64,000 bases of DNA. It comes from Candidatus Glomeribacter gigasporarum BEG34 (GTDB taxonomy: Bacteria > Pseudomonadota > Gammaproteobacteria > Burkholderiales > Burkholderiaceae). Below the pieces are notes generated by a model, which had not been told where the DNA came from, ran no database searches, and worked only from the letters and a program-made list of their open reading frames with translations. The translations under genes and the position numbers were made by a program. The stretch's first letter is position 1; each line of letters starts with the position of its first letter. Location: NCBI RefSeq assembly GCF_000227585.1, contig NZ_CAFB01000037.1, positions 18,833 to 82,832 on the forward strand, read 5' to 3'. This document shows, in pieces, positions 29,886 through 39,431 of this stretch.

Positions 29886-31939
29886 CGCAATAGCGCATCA
29901 ATCGTGGGCGCGCGGCCTCGGAATGCTTTGAATGACGCTATCGCTGGCCGGCTGCCGCCGGTTTCAAGTATTTCAGCGCGGAAGCGCTGACCCGTCTGCG
30001 CATCGAGCACGCTGCTCCTTTTTTTCTGCGCCGCTTCTTCAAAGGCGGCATACGCATCCGCGCACAGGACTTCGGCCCATTTATAGCTGTAATAGCCCGC
30101 CGCGTAGCCACCTCCGAAAATATGGCTGAATGTATTTGGCCAGCGTGAAAATTCCACTGGCGGTATCACGTGATAGCGCGCGTGAAGGGTGCGCGCCAGT
30201 TCATTCACGGTGATTGCTCCGCCCGTGTCGAAATCCGAATGCAGGTGCAGATCGAAGATCGAGAATACGATCTGCCGCAGCATATTGAGGCCGCTATGAA
30301 AGTTTTTCGCGGCGCGCATTTTTTTGAGCAAGGCGCGCGGCAGCGGTTCTTCTGTATCGACATGCCTGCTCATCGAACACAACACTTCTTCTTCCCAGCA
30401 AAAATTTTCCATAAATTGCGAGGGCAGTTCGACCGCATCCCATTCGACGCCGTTGATGCCTGAGACGGCAATTTCATCGATGCGCGTCAGCATATGGTGC
30501 AGTCCGTGCCCGAATTCATGGAAGAGGGTGAGTACTTCGTTGTGCGATAAGCATGCGGGCTTACCGTTGACTGGGGCAGGGAAATTGCAGACCAGATAAG
30601 CGACCGGCGTCTGAAGCTCGCCATCCGAGGTGCACCAGCGGCCGCGTGCATCGTCCATCCACGCGCCGCTGCGCTTGCCTTCGCGCGCGTATAAATCCAA
30701 ATAAAACTGAGCGATCAGTTGGCCGTTCTGGTTTTCCATCCGGAAAAAGCGCACGTCGGGATGCCAGACGGGCGCATCATCGGCGCGAATGGTGATAGAG
30801 AAAAGCGTCTGAGCAATGTTGAACATCCCGGTGAGCACCATATCGACCGGAAAGTATTGCCTGACTTCGTGCTCAGAAAATGCGTAACGGCTCTGGCGCA
30901 GTTTTTCAGCCGCAAAAGCGATATCCCACGGCGCGAGTTCCGGAGAATTGAGTTCTTGCGCGGCGAAAGTGCGCAATTGCTGCCATTCCCGCTCTGCGTA
31001 GGGGCGCGCGCGCTGCGCTAAATCCTGGAGAAAGGCGAACACCTGTTGCGGGGATTCCGCCATTTTTGACGCCAGCGAGACTTCGGCGAAATTGCGGTAC
31101 CCCAGCATCTGCGCTTCCTGCGCGCGCAGCATGAGCTGCTCGGCCATATTCGCAGTGTTATCCCATTCGGCCTTGCCGTGCGCGTATTCCGCCCCCAGTT
31201 CGGACGCGCGGCTGACATAGGCGCGGTACATCGCTTCGCGCAGCGGGCGATGCTCAGCGTATTGCAGTACGGGTAAATAGGAAGGAAGATGCAGCGTGAA
31301 CCGCCAGCCGGCGGCGCCCGCTTTTTCGGCAGCGTTACGTGCGGCTGCGCGGGCGTTGTCCGGCAATCCGGCCAGCTCATCCTCCTGGGTGATGCGGATC
31401 GAATACGCATCGGTGGCATCAAGCGCATGATCGGCGAATTCTTTGGATAACGCCGCCTGACGTTCCTGCAACGCGGCAAAGCGCGGCTTTTCCGAGTCGT
31501 CGAGTTCAGCGCCCGCGAGCCGGAAATCGCGCAGCGCGTTCAGAATCACTTGCCGGCGCGCTTGAGAAAATGTGTCAAAGGCGCGGCTTTCAGCAATCGC
31601 CTTGTACTTTTGATAGAGCGCCCGGTTTTGTCCGACACTGGACCAAAAGCGCGTGATGCGCGGCAAATTTTCTGCGTGCGCGGCGCGCAATGCGGGCGTA
31701 TCCGCAGCTGCGTTTAAATGGCCGACCACGCCCCATGCGCGCGCGAGCGGCTGGGTCGCGCGTTCGGCAGGCTGCACGACCTCTTCCCAGGTCGCGGGCG
31801 TATCGGGCGCGCACGCGCGCTCGATGGCGGCGGCGGCATCCGCGAGCAGCGCATCGAGCGCGGGCGTAATATGTTCGGCGCGGATTTCATCAAAGCGCGG
31901 CAGATCAGAAAAGTCGAGCAGAGGATTGGAAGAAGTCAT
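29843..31939 (-). CDS. prlC: Oligopeptidase A (M3 metallopeptidase)
   Basis: Cytoplasmic zinc peptidase degrading short peptides, including cleaved signal peptides. 698 residues, family-typical. Zinc motif HEFGHGLHHML in TLFHEFGHGLHHMLTRIDEI with the downstream GVEWDAVELPSQFMENFCWE (third ligand Glu). It starts MTSSNPLLDFSDLPRFDEIR. The C-terminal tail overlaps iscX on the opposite strand. It runs with folD on the minus strand (15-nt gap). Confidence 0.95.
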   Translation of the reverse strand: MTSSNPLLDFSDLPRFDEIRAEHITPALDALLADAAAAIERACAPDTPATWEEVVQPAERATQPLARAWGVVGHLNAAADTPALRAAHAENLPRITRFWSSVGQNRALYQKYKAIAESRAFDTFSQARRQVILNALRDFRLAGAELDDSEKPRFAALQERQAALSKEFADHALDATDAYSIRITQEDELAGLPDNARAAARNAAEKAGAAGWRFTLHLPSYLPVLQYAEHRPLREAMYRAYVSRASELGAEYAHGKAEWDNTANMAEQLMLRAQEAQMLGYRNFAEVSLASKMAESPQQVFAFLQDLAQRARPYAEREWQQLRTFAAQELNSPELAPWDIAFAAEKLRQSRYAFSEHEVRQYFPVDMVLTGMFNIAQTLFSITIRADDAPVWHPDVRFFRMENQNGQLIAQFYLDLYAREGKRSGAWMDDARGRWCTSDGELQTPVAYLVCNFPAPVNGKPACLSHNEVLTLFHEFGHGLHHMLTRIDEIAVSGINGVEWDAVELPSQFMENFCWEEEVLCSMSRHVDTEEPLPRALLKKMRAAKNFHSGLNMLRQIVFSIFDLHLHSDFDTGGAITVNELARTLHARYHVIPPVEFSRWPNTFSHIFGGGYAAGYYSYKWAEVLCADAYAAFEEAAQKKRSSVLDAQTGQRFRAEILETGGSRPAIASFKAFRGRAPTIDALLRQHGMSAASSIHAD

Positions 31940-31954
31940 TGCGCAAGCAGAGAT

Positions 31955-32815
31955 TTAAGGACGTGTTTTAAAAGCGTATTCAGCCGCCTGGAGTGTATTC
32001 ATCAGCAGCATGCCAATCGTCATTGGGCCAACGCCGCCGGGCACAGGCGTAATAAAGCCGGCAACCTTTCTCACCGCATCGAAATCAACATCGCCGCAGA
32101 GTTTGCCGTCAGCCGTCCGGTGAATCCCGACATCGATCACGACAGCGTCGGGTTTCACCATCTCCGCAGTGAGCAGTTTAGGATGTCCGGCTGCGACGAC
32201 AATCAGCTCGGCGCTGCGCGTGTAGAGTGCCAGATCGCGCGTTTGCCGATGGCAGACAGCGACCGTTGCACCGGCCTCCAGCAATAACAGCGCCATCGGT
32301 TTGCCAACGCTCTCCGAACAGCCAATTACAACCGCCTGGCTGCCTTCGAGCGGAATATGCATGGCCGCGAGCATGCGCATCACGCCGGCGGGCGTGCAGG
32401 GCAAAAAACGTGGCGCGCCGCTCATCAACGCGCCCGCGTTCATGGTGTGCAAACCGTCTACATCCTTATCAGGGGAAATCGCATTGATCACCGTGCGGCG
32501 GTTGAAATGCGACGGCAGCGGCAGTTGCACCAGAATGCCGTGGATCGTCGGGTCTTGATTAAGCGCGTCAATGCGCGCGAGCAGTCTGGCTTCGGTGAAG
32601 GTCGCCGGGTAGCGGTCGCAGATTGAATGCACGCCGCTCTCCTGACAAGCATTGATTTTGTTGCGCACATAGATGCTGCTGGCTGGATCGTCGCCGACTA
32701 GAATGACCGCCAGCCCAGGCCGACATCCTTGTGCAGCCAACTGCGCCGCCCGCCTGGCAACCTCAGCGCGCACGGTTTTTGAAAGAAGGGTGCCGTTAGT
32801 CAGCGTAGCGCTCAT
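31955..32815 (-). CDS. folD: Bifunctional methylene-THF dehydrogenase/cyclohydrolase
   Basis: 286 residues. Interconverts methylene-, methenyl- and formyl-tetrahydrofolate. Motifs: [20 protein letters not shown] (with the catalytic Lys of YVRNK), [59 protein letters not shown] (NADP fold), and [20 protein letters not shown]. Complete. With glycine cleavage lost in this genome segment, serine-derived C1 units via FolD would matter more. Confidence 0.97.
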   Translation of the reverse strand: MSATLTNGTLLSKTVRAEVARRAAQLAAQGCRPGLAVILVGDDPASSIYVRNKINACQESGVHSICDRYPATFTEARLLARIDALNQDPTIHGILVQLPLPSHFNRRTVINAISPDKDVDGLHTMNAGALMSGAPRFLPCTPAGVMRMLAAMHIPLEGSQAVVIGCSESVGKPMALLLLEAGATVAVCHRQTRDLALYTRSAELIVVAAGHPKLLTAEMVKPDAVVIDVGIHRTADGKLCGDVDFDAVRKVAGFITPVPGGVGPMTIGMLLMNTLQAAEYAFKTRP

Positions 32816-32860
32816 TTAAGACATCGGTGCGCAGTGCGCAAAACTCCAAATTATACAATC

Positions 32861-35380
32861 TTAATGCCCCATCCAGTACCGCCGGTGCATCACACGATAA
32901 CGTTCAACCACAAGCGTATGCCCAAAACTTTCAACCTGCACCGCGCCGTCACGGTCGCTGCGATACGACAAAATGCCATGCGCCGCGTAGCGCGCCGCAA
33001 CGCTCGGATGTGGATGATGGAACGGATTCCGGTAGCCGACCTGAAACACGACGGCGCGGGGATGGACGGCGTCGAGAAAGCGCTCGGTCGATGAAGTCCG
33101 GCTGCCGTGATGCGGCGCGATCAATAGCGTTGCCGAAAGCGCTGCGCCATAGCGTTCAACCAGCGCGCGCTCGGTGCGCGCATCGATGTCCGCGGTCAGG
33201 AGCGCGGCGTGACGGCGGTTGGAAATCCGCAGCACGCAGCTTTGCGCGTTTGTGTTCACGGGCGTTGAATCCGATGCGCGCGCGGCCATGTCCGGCCATA
33301 ACAGTTCAAAACTCACTTGATCCCATTGCCAGCGCTCGCCCGCGCGGCATCGTTGCACATCGCGGATGCCCGCAGTGCGGGCCATGCGCCAGAGCGGATG
33401 CGCGGAAGGCAAGGACGCGCGCAGCCGCGCGACCGGTACGGCTTCGACCGTGGCGCGCGCGCCGCCCGCATGATCGGCGTCGGCATGACTGAGGACGAGC
33501 GCGTCGAGCCGGCGAATGCCGTGCGCGCGCAAAAAGGGGAGCACGATGCGCTGGCCGGCATCGGATTGCGCGCTATAGCGCGGTCCGGCGTCAAACAGCA
33601 GCCGGTGATGCGCGGTTTCGATCAATAGCGCGCTGCCTTGACCGACATCCAGGGCCGTGAGCCGGAACTGACCGGCGGAGCGCACCGCGCGCGGCGGAAG
33701 GAAAAGCGGCGCAAACAGGATAAATGCCGTCCAGCGCGCCGGCCCGCCGCGCGGCATCAGCATAATGGCAAGACCGGCGGCAGCGCATCCAAGCGCGAGC
33801 GAATTCGGCGCGGGCAGCGGCAGTAGCGCCCAAGAGGGCGCGGTCAAAATATCCAGAATCCGGATCAGCCCGGAAAGCAGCGCGTGCGCGGCGCGGAAAG
33901 CGTATGCATCGATTGGCGCGGGCAGTATGGCACCAATGAGCGCCAGCGGCGTGATTAGAAAGCTGAACCACGGAATCGCGCATAGATTCGCGAGCGGACT
34001 GATCAGCGAGATTTGCGAGAACCAGATCGCGATGAAGGGAATCATTCCGATGGATACCGCGCTCTGGATGCGAATGCTGTGAACAATTTTCAGTCTTGCC
34101 GCACGGAGGGCGCGCGTCAAGCGTTTGCGCGCGCTGTGCGCCGTTCCGGCTGCGAAAGGGGGGAAAGGGGGGGAAGGGGATGCGCGATGCGCAGCGCCGC
34201 TTTGCGCGCGCACCGCGGCCAGAATAATGGCAACCGCGCTGAATGAGAGCCAGAAGCCGGCGGAAGTCACGGCCCAGGGGTCGATGCAGACCACCGCGGC
34301 AAGCGCCCAGGCGAGTACAACTGAGGAGGCAGCGCCGCGTCCAAGGACGAGTGCGAGTGCAACCACCGTCAGCATCACACAGGCGCGCTGCGCCGGAATG
34401 CCAAAGCCGGCGAGCGCGGCATATAGCATGCCCGCGCTTGCGCCTGCAAGCGCCTGAATGCGCGGCGTTGCGAGCCATAAAGGGCCTGCGCGTCCGAATA
34501 GACGCATGCGCCGCCAGACGCCGCCCGCCAGCCATGCGGCCAGCCCGGCGACCAGTGAAATATGAAGTCCTGAAATCGCCACCAAATGGTTGGTGCCGGT
34601 GCGCGTAAAGCGCTGCCAATCGTCTGCGGAGATCGCGCTCTGGAGGCCGGTGGCCAATGCAATCACAATGCCGGCATGCGGAGCGCCAGACAATACGGCT
34701 TTAATGTGTCGCTGCTCTGCGTCCCGCCAGCGTGCCAGAAAGATCGCCAGGCCGTGCGCGTTGTGCGTTTCATGCCTCGGCGCAGGATAAGCGCGCACTG
34801 TGCCAACCGCGCGCAGATTGCGTTCGAGCATCATGGCTTCAAAGTCCGCGCCGTGCGGGTTCGCGCTGCCGTGCGGACGTTTGAGCCGTATCGTAAGCTG
34901 CCAGCGTTCTCCGGCGCGTAATCGCGGCAGCGGCGTGTCGTCACGCGCGTACCAGTTGAGCTGAACGAAGCGCGGCATGGATTGAACCGCGATGCCTTGA
35001 TCTGCGAAGCGTTCGATTTCAAATACAAAACGCGCATGGCGGGCGTCGATAATTGGAACGCCGCGAATAATGCCAGTCACACACAGATCGCGGCCTTCCA
35101 GCGTGTGTGGCAAAAAACGCGCCAAGCGAAGATGGGCGCGCCAGGCGGCTCCGCTATAACCCGCTAAACATGCGGCAACTAGAATCAGTAGATAGACCGC
35201 GCAGCGGCGCAGCAGAATAGATCGGGAGCGGGCGCAACGCGGGATGCGTTGCGCGGTGAATGCAGCGGCTGCGGCCGCGCACGCCATGTATCCGGCGATG
35301 CCGGGGGTTGAAGGCAAGGCGGCGCGCTGCTGCAGGCTCCATACGCCGAACGCGAATCCGCACAATACGGTTCTGATCAT
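32861..35380 (-). CDS. comEC: ComEC/Rec2 DNA uptake channel protein
   Basis: 839 residues, intact. An N-terminal DUF4131 region with about three membrane segments (1-80) precedes an OB-like region. The competence domain has helices from GTNHLVAISGLHISLVAGLA onward. The C-terminal metallo-beta-lactamase-like domain has LTALDVGQGSALLIETAHH, VLSHADADHAGG and APHHGSRTSSTERFLDAVHP. Moves single-stranded DNA across the inner membrane during natural transformation. An intact copy next to foreign-looking islands is compatible with DNA uptake, though other competence genes are not in view. Confidence 0.93.
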   Translation of the reverse strand: MIRTVLCGFAFGVWSLQQRAALPSTPGIAGYMACAAAAAAFTAQRIPRCARSRSILLRRCAVYLLILVAACLAGYSGAAWRAHLRLARFLPHTLEGRDLCVTGIIRGVPIIDARHARFVFEIERFADQGIAVQSMPRFVQLNWYARDDTPLPRLRAGERWQLTIRLKRPHGSANPHGADFEAMMLERNLRAVGTVRAYPAPRHETHNAHGLAIFLARWRDAEQRHIKAVLSGAPHAGIVIALATGLQSAISADDWQRFTRTGTNHLVAISGLHISLVAGLAAWLAGGVWRRMRLFGRAGPLWLATPRIQALAGASAGMLYAALAGFGIPAQRACVMLTVVALALVLGRGAASSVVLAWALAAVVCIDPWAVTSAGFWLSFSAVAIILAAVRAQSGAAHRASPSPPFPPFAAGTAHSARKRLTRALRAARLKIVHSIRIQSAVSIGMIPFIAIWFSQISLISPLANLCAIPWFSFLITPLALIGAILPAPIDAYAFRAAHALLSGLIRILDILTAPSWALLPLPAPNSLALGCAAAGLAIMLMPRGGPARWTAFILFAPLFLPPRAVRSAGQFRLTALDVGQGSALLIETAHHRLLFDAGPRYSAQSDAGQRIVLPFLRAHGIRRLDALVLSHADADHAGGARATVEAVPVARLRASLPSAHPLWRMARTAGIRDVQRCRAGERWQWDQVSFELLWPDMAARASDSTPVNTNAQSCVLRISNRRHAALLTADIDARTERALVERYGAALSATLLIAPHHGSRTSSTERFLDAVHPRAVVFQVGYRNPFHHPHPSVAARYAAHGILSYRSDRDGAVQVESFGHTLVVERYRVMHRRYWMGH

Positions 35381-35559
35381 GGCGAAACGCCTGAAAGACC
35401 CGATTATGCGGCCAACGGCTGAAGTCGGGGCAATCTGTCCTTTAAGGGTTAGCCATCAGGAGAAGAAGAAACAATGGCGCCAGCAAAGAAACGATTGACC
35501 TGCCCCCGCTAACCGTACCCAAAAGCAGTTAGACAAGTCCGTCAGAAAATAAAAATGGA

Positions 35560-35970
35560 GCAGATGACGGCTAATGAAACAGAATAGATTGCAGAAAAGC
35601 CAATCATCGGATATCTGAAGCAAGTTTTTCGGTTAAAGAGTGATGCCGGCGAGTCGGGTTTTCAGACACGGTGTTTTGTCAACGGCGAGCCAGATACGGC
35701 GGTATGGAGGCCACAGAGGCCAAACGGCTCAAAGCGCTTGAAACAGAGAATGTCAAACTGAAGAACGATGATCGGAATCCGCCAGTACCCGATTCAAAAA
35801 ACGCCGCATTAAGCGCGGCCATAATCGATATCGCTCAACCCCGCCGACGGTTTGGCGATAGGCATCTCAGTGATTGCTGCGTCCTGCCTTCTCCAAGGTG
35901 AATCACAAGCGTATCTATCAGTCTATCGCGTCGCCCAGCGGGCTGTGAAGAAACGTAGAAATGGCTGAAC
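35560..35970 (+). pseudogene. Remnant of an IS3-family (IS407-like) transposase
   Basis: OrfA-type pieces: a block EKPIIGYLKQ at about 35598, then YGGMEATEAKRLKALETENV (about 35695-35755). OrfB-type pieces follow in shifting frames: RRRFGDRHLSD (about 35841), then FSKVNHKRIY (about 35890) and YRVAQRAVKKRRNG (about 35926-35967). At least three frameshifts plus deletions make it inactive. The region 35381-36036 holds nothing else recognisable; it separates comEC from the accessory island. Confidence 0.75.
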
Positions 35971-36036
35971 CATGGTCGGATTTCTTAACTCATCAATGAC
36001 GCGGCTCATAGGGAAAAAGGTCAGGGGTAATGTTCA

Positions 36037-37437
36037 TTAGAGGAACCCAATCATATGCCACCACAGAGCGTTGATCGGAACAACTAGGACGATTCCCAAT
36101 ATTGCAGTGCCGAGGCAATACTTGATTGAGGCGCTTCTATCGATCTGAGCAAGTTCATTGCCGAATATGATCGGCGGTGACTGGTATGGAAGGAAAGTTG
36201 TCGAGTATCCCATCACTTGTGAGAGCATACCCATCTTCAACAGGGCGCCTTGTTCCACCATGCGCGCCGCCAGAGGGATAAACAGCGCTGGCGCTGCGTT
36301 CGAAGTTACAAGAAGACACAGACAAACCGAACTGGCAATCAGCATGGCGTAAGTGAGCGCTGGGTTTCCCATCAGCGTCGCACTCCCAAGCAAGCTCAGT
36401 AGCTGCATGTCAAGATGTTGAACAAGCGCAGTCAAACCGATGATCGCTGCGATGAACCAAAGTAGATCCATTTTTAAAATATGCGTAAAACGAGTCAGTT
36501 GCTCTGCTGGAGAAGTTAGGAAATATACGAGCGTGAAACCGAGACCAATCCACCCCGGCGCGATATGATGGATCGAATCGGCAAACCAGAAGATAAGTGT
36601 GATCGACAGAAGGACAATCACATATGCTTCGCGCCCCGAGATGCGCGTATAGGCACCAAGACGGACGGTTTCGTGCACTGAGTCGCTGAACAACTTATAC
36701 GATACGGTAATTAATATTGCGCCACGCACGATTACGCCAGCAGGCAGGAAGTAAAGCAGGTACTCAGAAAAGGTCAGATGAATCCCCTGTGACTGTTCAA
36801 GGATCCCAGTCATAATGACGTTGGGCAGATTCGCCGGAAGTACCGCTGCAGCAAGCTCATATGAACCCACTATAACGAGCATTAGGATACCGCGTCGTCC
36901 ATTGCTATGCTCGGCAAGATGCACGGCATCGCAATAGCCGAGCGCGATAGGAACGAGGATGGCGATGCGGCTGAATGTAGACGGCATGACAAGCGATAAC
37001 AGAAACGTCAGGATCGCAAATGCCGTAAGCGCTTTGAGATATGAACCCCCAATCCATTGCGCGAGCGCTATCCCAATCCGGTCGCTTAAACCGCTTTCCT
37101 TGAGCGCGAAGCCAATAGCGGAACCGCTAAATACAAGCCAGAATGCACTCGATGCGAAGCCGGAGAATATTTGCGCAGTCGGTACGGGCGTTAGAAGCGT
37201 CGACAGAAAAAAAAACAGCAACGATACAAGGAGTCCAGGTATGACTGCCGTTGCCCACAACAGGATGCATGAAAATACAATCGCAATAATCCGTGCGTTT
37301 GCTGCCGACATCTTGCCACCCATCACCAGAAGCAGGATCGCAGACAAACCTGCCACGAGTAATATCAGCGTGGCGAGATTTTTTTTCTCCAACCTCGTTT
37401 CTCTCTGTCTGATAACAGGCCACTCTGTGCCAGTCAT
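36037..37437 (-). CDS. SLC13/DASS-family anion transporter
   Basis: 466 residues with 11-13 hydrophobic segments. The family's repeated motif is visible as MPSTFSRIAILVPIALGYCD in the first half and TSNAAPALFIPLAARM in the second (SNT/SNA-type substrate loops). Members import sulfate, citrate, succinate or other di-/tricarboxylates with Na+. It overlaps the Rieske oxygenase gene by one base (37437) and is co-transcribed with it. Composition is visibly more AT-rich than housekeeping neighbours, suggesting acquisition. Substrate unknown; a carboxylated or phosphonylated compound is plausible from context. Confidence 0.8.
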   Translation of the reverse strand: MTGTEWPVIRQRETRLEKKNLATLILLVAGLSAILLLVMGGKMSAANARIIAIVFSCILLWATAVIPGLLVSLLFFFLSTLLTPVPTAQIFSGFASSAFWLVFSGSAIGFALKESGLSDRIGIALAQWIGGSYLKALTAFAILTFLLSLVMPSTFSRIAILVPIALGYCDAVHLAEHSNGRRGILMLVIVGSYELAAAVLPANLPNVIMTGILEQSQGIHLTFSEYLLYFLPAGVIVRGAILITVSYKLFSDSVHETVRLGAYTRISGREAYVIVLLSITLIFWFADSIHHIAPGWIGLGFTLVYFLTSPAEQLTRFTHILKMDLLWFIAAIIGLTALVQHLDMQLLSLLGSATLMGNPALTYAMLIASSVCLCLLVTSNAAPALFIPLAARMVEQGALLKMGMLSQVMGYSTTFLPYQSPPIIFGNELAQIDRSASIKYCLGTAILGIVLVVPINALWWHMIGFL

Positions 37438-38660
37438 CAGCGCATTACGGACGAGCTTGCGGGAATTTCATACTCCTTATGTGTATCGTCAAAGATGTCC
37501 TTGAACTCGCGCGTCTGGTGAAAAGTCGGATCTGGCTGGCAACTCATCGGAAGATAGCCCCCCATCCATTGCCTCAGATCGGTCATTTCCGGTTCCGCGC
37601 CATATACGTTCGCGATAGGCCGCCCACCCGCCTGAACGACTTTGATCTGTTCCAGAAGCATCTGGCGGAGCATGACAACGCCTCGATCCGATACGCCAAG
37701 ATTTTCTTTGGAGCGGTCTAGAATTAGCCCCTGCGTTTCGACAGCCATCGCGTCCTGGCTCATGAACGTATCCATCAGATAGCGGTCAGTTTCGTCTTTG
37801 CGCTTCGGCTGTTGCACGATCTTTGGCTCTTCGTTTGCCAGCATAGGTTTGCCATCGGTCGATGGCGTGAAGGATACCCACACGATACGTGTTGTCGTAT
37901 CGTCGATTGGCACCCGCCAATGCATTTCTGTCATGATGCGCAGCATGTTCGGGAAGACCATCAGGTTACCCCAGCCACGCCCCATTTCCTCGTATTCCCA
38001 ACTCTTGACAATCCCCCAATCAAACCGCTGAAATCCGAAGCGCTTAAACGGCTTACCAAAACCTGATCCGTCATTCAAGCCAAGCTGCTCGAAATACTTC
38101 GAGTGCAGGTAGTACGTATGGGTGACGTCCACCGCGTTTTCTTGCATCTGTAACCAGTTGCACGCTAGGTCGTCCTGCACTTCGAAGTGCCGCACGCCAT
38201 CCTGACGGATCAAGATGTCCCAATTCGGAAATGCTGGCTGATCCACGGCAGGACCAAGATAAGCAAAAATGAGGCCGCCGCATTCGTGCGTCGGGTAACT
38301 CTCGATCATTTTCTTACAGATGCGATTCGCCTTTTCAGATTCGAAGGGCCGCTCGATACATTCACCCGCCTGGTTATAAAGCCAGCCGTGGTAAGCACAC
38401 CGTATGTTCGTTCCTTCGACAAATCCGTAAAGAAGCGATGCACCTCGATGGGGACAACGTTCCTGCACTAGCAACAGAGCTCCGCTTCCGATACGAGCTA
38501 GCACAAGATCTTCCCCAAGAATACGAACCCGCTTTGTTCGACCCAGCCCCGTCAATTCCGATGAATAGCCCACTGGATGCCAGTAACGGCGCAACAGGTT
38601 TCCGCACGGAGTATTGGGACCAACATGCGTTAGCAGGTCGTTCGTGGTTTGGTCAAGCAT
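37437..38660 (-). CDS. Rieske non-haem iron oxygenase, large subunit
   Basis: 407 residues from ATG 38660 (GAGGA 9 nt upstream; an in-frame start 12 codons earlier is less likely). Rieske 2Fe-2S ligands: CPHRGASL and CAYHGW (about 59-82). The mononuclear iron site is NWLQMQENAVDVTHTYYLHS, with the Asp-x2-His-x4-His arrangement. It resembles the phthalate-4,5-dioxygenase/vanillate-demethylase branch, whose members oxidise or demethylate aromatic or other acids. No reductase or ferredoxin gene is adjacent, so electrons must come from elsewhere. Substrate unknown. Confidence 0.85.
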   Translation of the reverse strand: MLDQTTNDLLTHVGPNTPCGNLLRRYWHPVGYSSELTGLGRTKRVRILGEDLVLARIGSGALLLVQERCPHRGASLLYGFVEGTNIRCAYHGWLYNQAGECIERPFESEKANRICKKMIESYPTHECGGLIFAYLGPAVDQPAFPNWDILIRQDGVRHFEVQDDLACNWLQMQENAVDVTHTYYLHSKYFEQLGLNDGSGFGKPFKRFGFQRFDWGIVKSWEYEEMGRGWGNLMVFPNMLRIMTEMHWRVPIDDTTTRIVWVSFTPSTDGKPMLANEEPKIVQQPKRKDETDRYLMDTFMSQDAMAVETQGLILDRSKENLGVSDRGVVMLRQMLLEQIKVVQAGGRPIANVYGAEPEMTDLRQWMGGYLPMSCQPDPTFHQTREFKDIFDDTHKEYEIPASSSVMR

Positions 38661-38791
38661 TTCATTTTCTTCCTCAGGTTCCCCTCTTGGGTTCAACGGA
38701 TAGCGATTTTTTTCAATCCGGTCATTCGAAAGCGTTGCGGCTGGCTGAGGCGGACGTGCGTCCGATCAAAATGTCACCCTGTCTATTTTTC

Positions 38792-38820
38792 AGATTAAAA
38801 GCCATCCGTAAAAAAATCAA
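38792..38820 (-). promoter_or_regulatory. Candidate sigma-70 promoter for the oxygenase-transporter pair
   Basis: On the minus strand: TTGATT (38820-38815), a 17-nt spacer, TAATCT (38797-38792), about 130 nt before the oxygenase start. Pattern match only. Confidence 0.4.
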
Positions 38821-38903
38821 CCTTTTTTCACCTTGACATTTTCACTCTGATGGGATAGGCACGGTTGTGCCAGCCACGATCTATAATCAAAGGATGGTGT
38901 AAC

Positions 38904-38971
38904 GGCTCTCTTGCGCCGTGTTCCAGTTGCTGAAGTTGAGTGGACGGCGAGAGGTAGAGCGCAAGAGAGCC
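38904..38971. repeat. Palindromic element with perfect 13-bp arms
   Basis: GGCTCTCTTGCGC (38904-38916) and GCGCAAGAGAGCC (38959-38971) flank 42 bp. Sequence unlike families A and B. It lies in the gene-free stretch 38661-39093 upstream of the oxygenase, next to an IS982-derived element. Only one copy seen. Confidence 0.65.
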
Positions 38972-39093
38972 TGCTCCGCCGCGCGCTTTAACAGCGGACA
39001 AGAACAGAGGAAAGTATTCTTTGGATTGCCCCAAAAATGCGCCGACTCCGCATAGAACTTGAGTGTGAGTGAAATGGAAATGCCCTAATTTAA

Positions 39094-39427
39094 CGTCAAT
39101 TCGGGATAAGCGCGCTTGTTAAAAAGCCAGACGAGCAGCATTCAAATGCAAAGTGGGGTTTTTGAGGCTTCAGGGTATAAGCGGTCAATGCGCCTAAGAT
39201 ATTGGCCACAACATTCCAGACACTTCGATGCCGCGTATGCTCAATCTAGCTGATGTTTTTTTAGTTGATCATTGACCGATTCTATGAAGCCACATTTATA
39301 TAACAACAGCTTGTCGACAAGCGGCATGCGCTTATTTTTCATGTTCTTTTTGATGCGTGTGATAAGTTGCAGCCCTTGCAAGGGCTGCTCGTTTGGCTTT
39401 CTGATGGGAGCTTATCCCGAACTGACG
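39094..39427. mobile_element. IS982-derived MITE-like element (334 bp)
   Basis: Terminal inverted repeats CGTCAATTCGGGATAAGC (39094-39111) and GCTTATCCCGAACTGACG (39410-39427) match at 17 of 18 positions. The interior keeps the 3' part of an IS982 transposase on the minus strand (AACAGCTTGTCGACAAG and GCGCTTATTTTTCATGTTC, shared with 43005-43045). It also has a perfect 20-nt palindrome at 39369-39388 near the deletion junction. It has no functional transposase but complete ends, so it could be moved in trans by a full IS982. Confidence 0.8.
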
Positions 39428-39431
39428 CTTC

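Noticed and set aside
32827..33492. Open frames on the plus strand opposite comEC
   Set aside because: GC-rich antisense frames of an intact gene; no ribosome binding site or recognisable protein.
35381..35395. GGCGAAACGCCT at the comEC 5' edge resembling the family B end
   Set aside because: Only 11-12 bases match and no second arm is present; chance or a very short relic cannot be distinguished.
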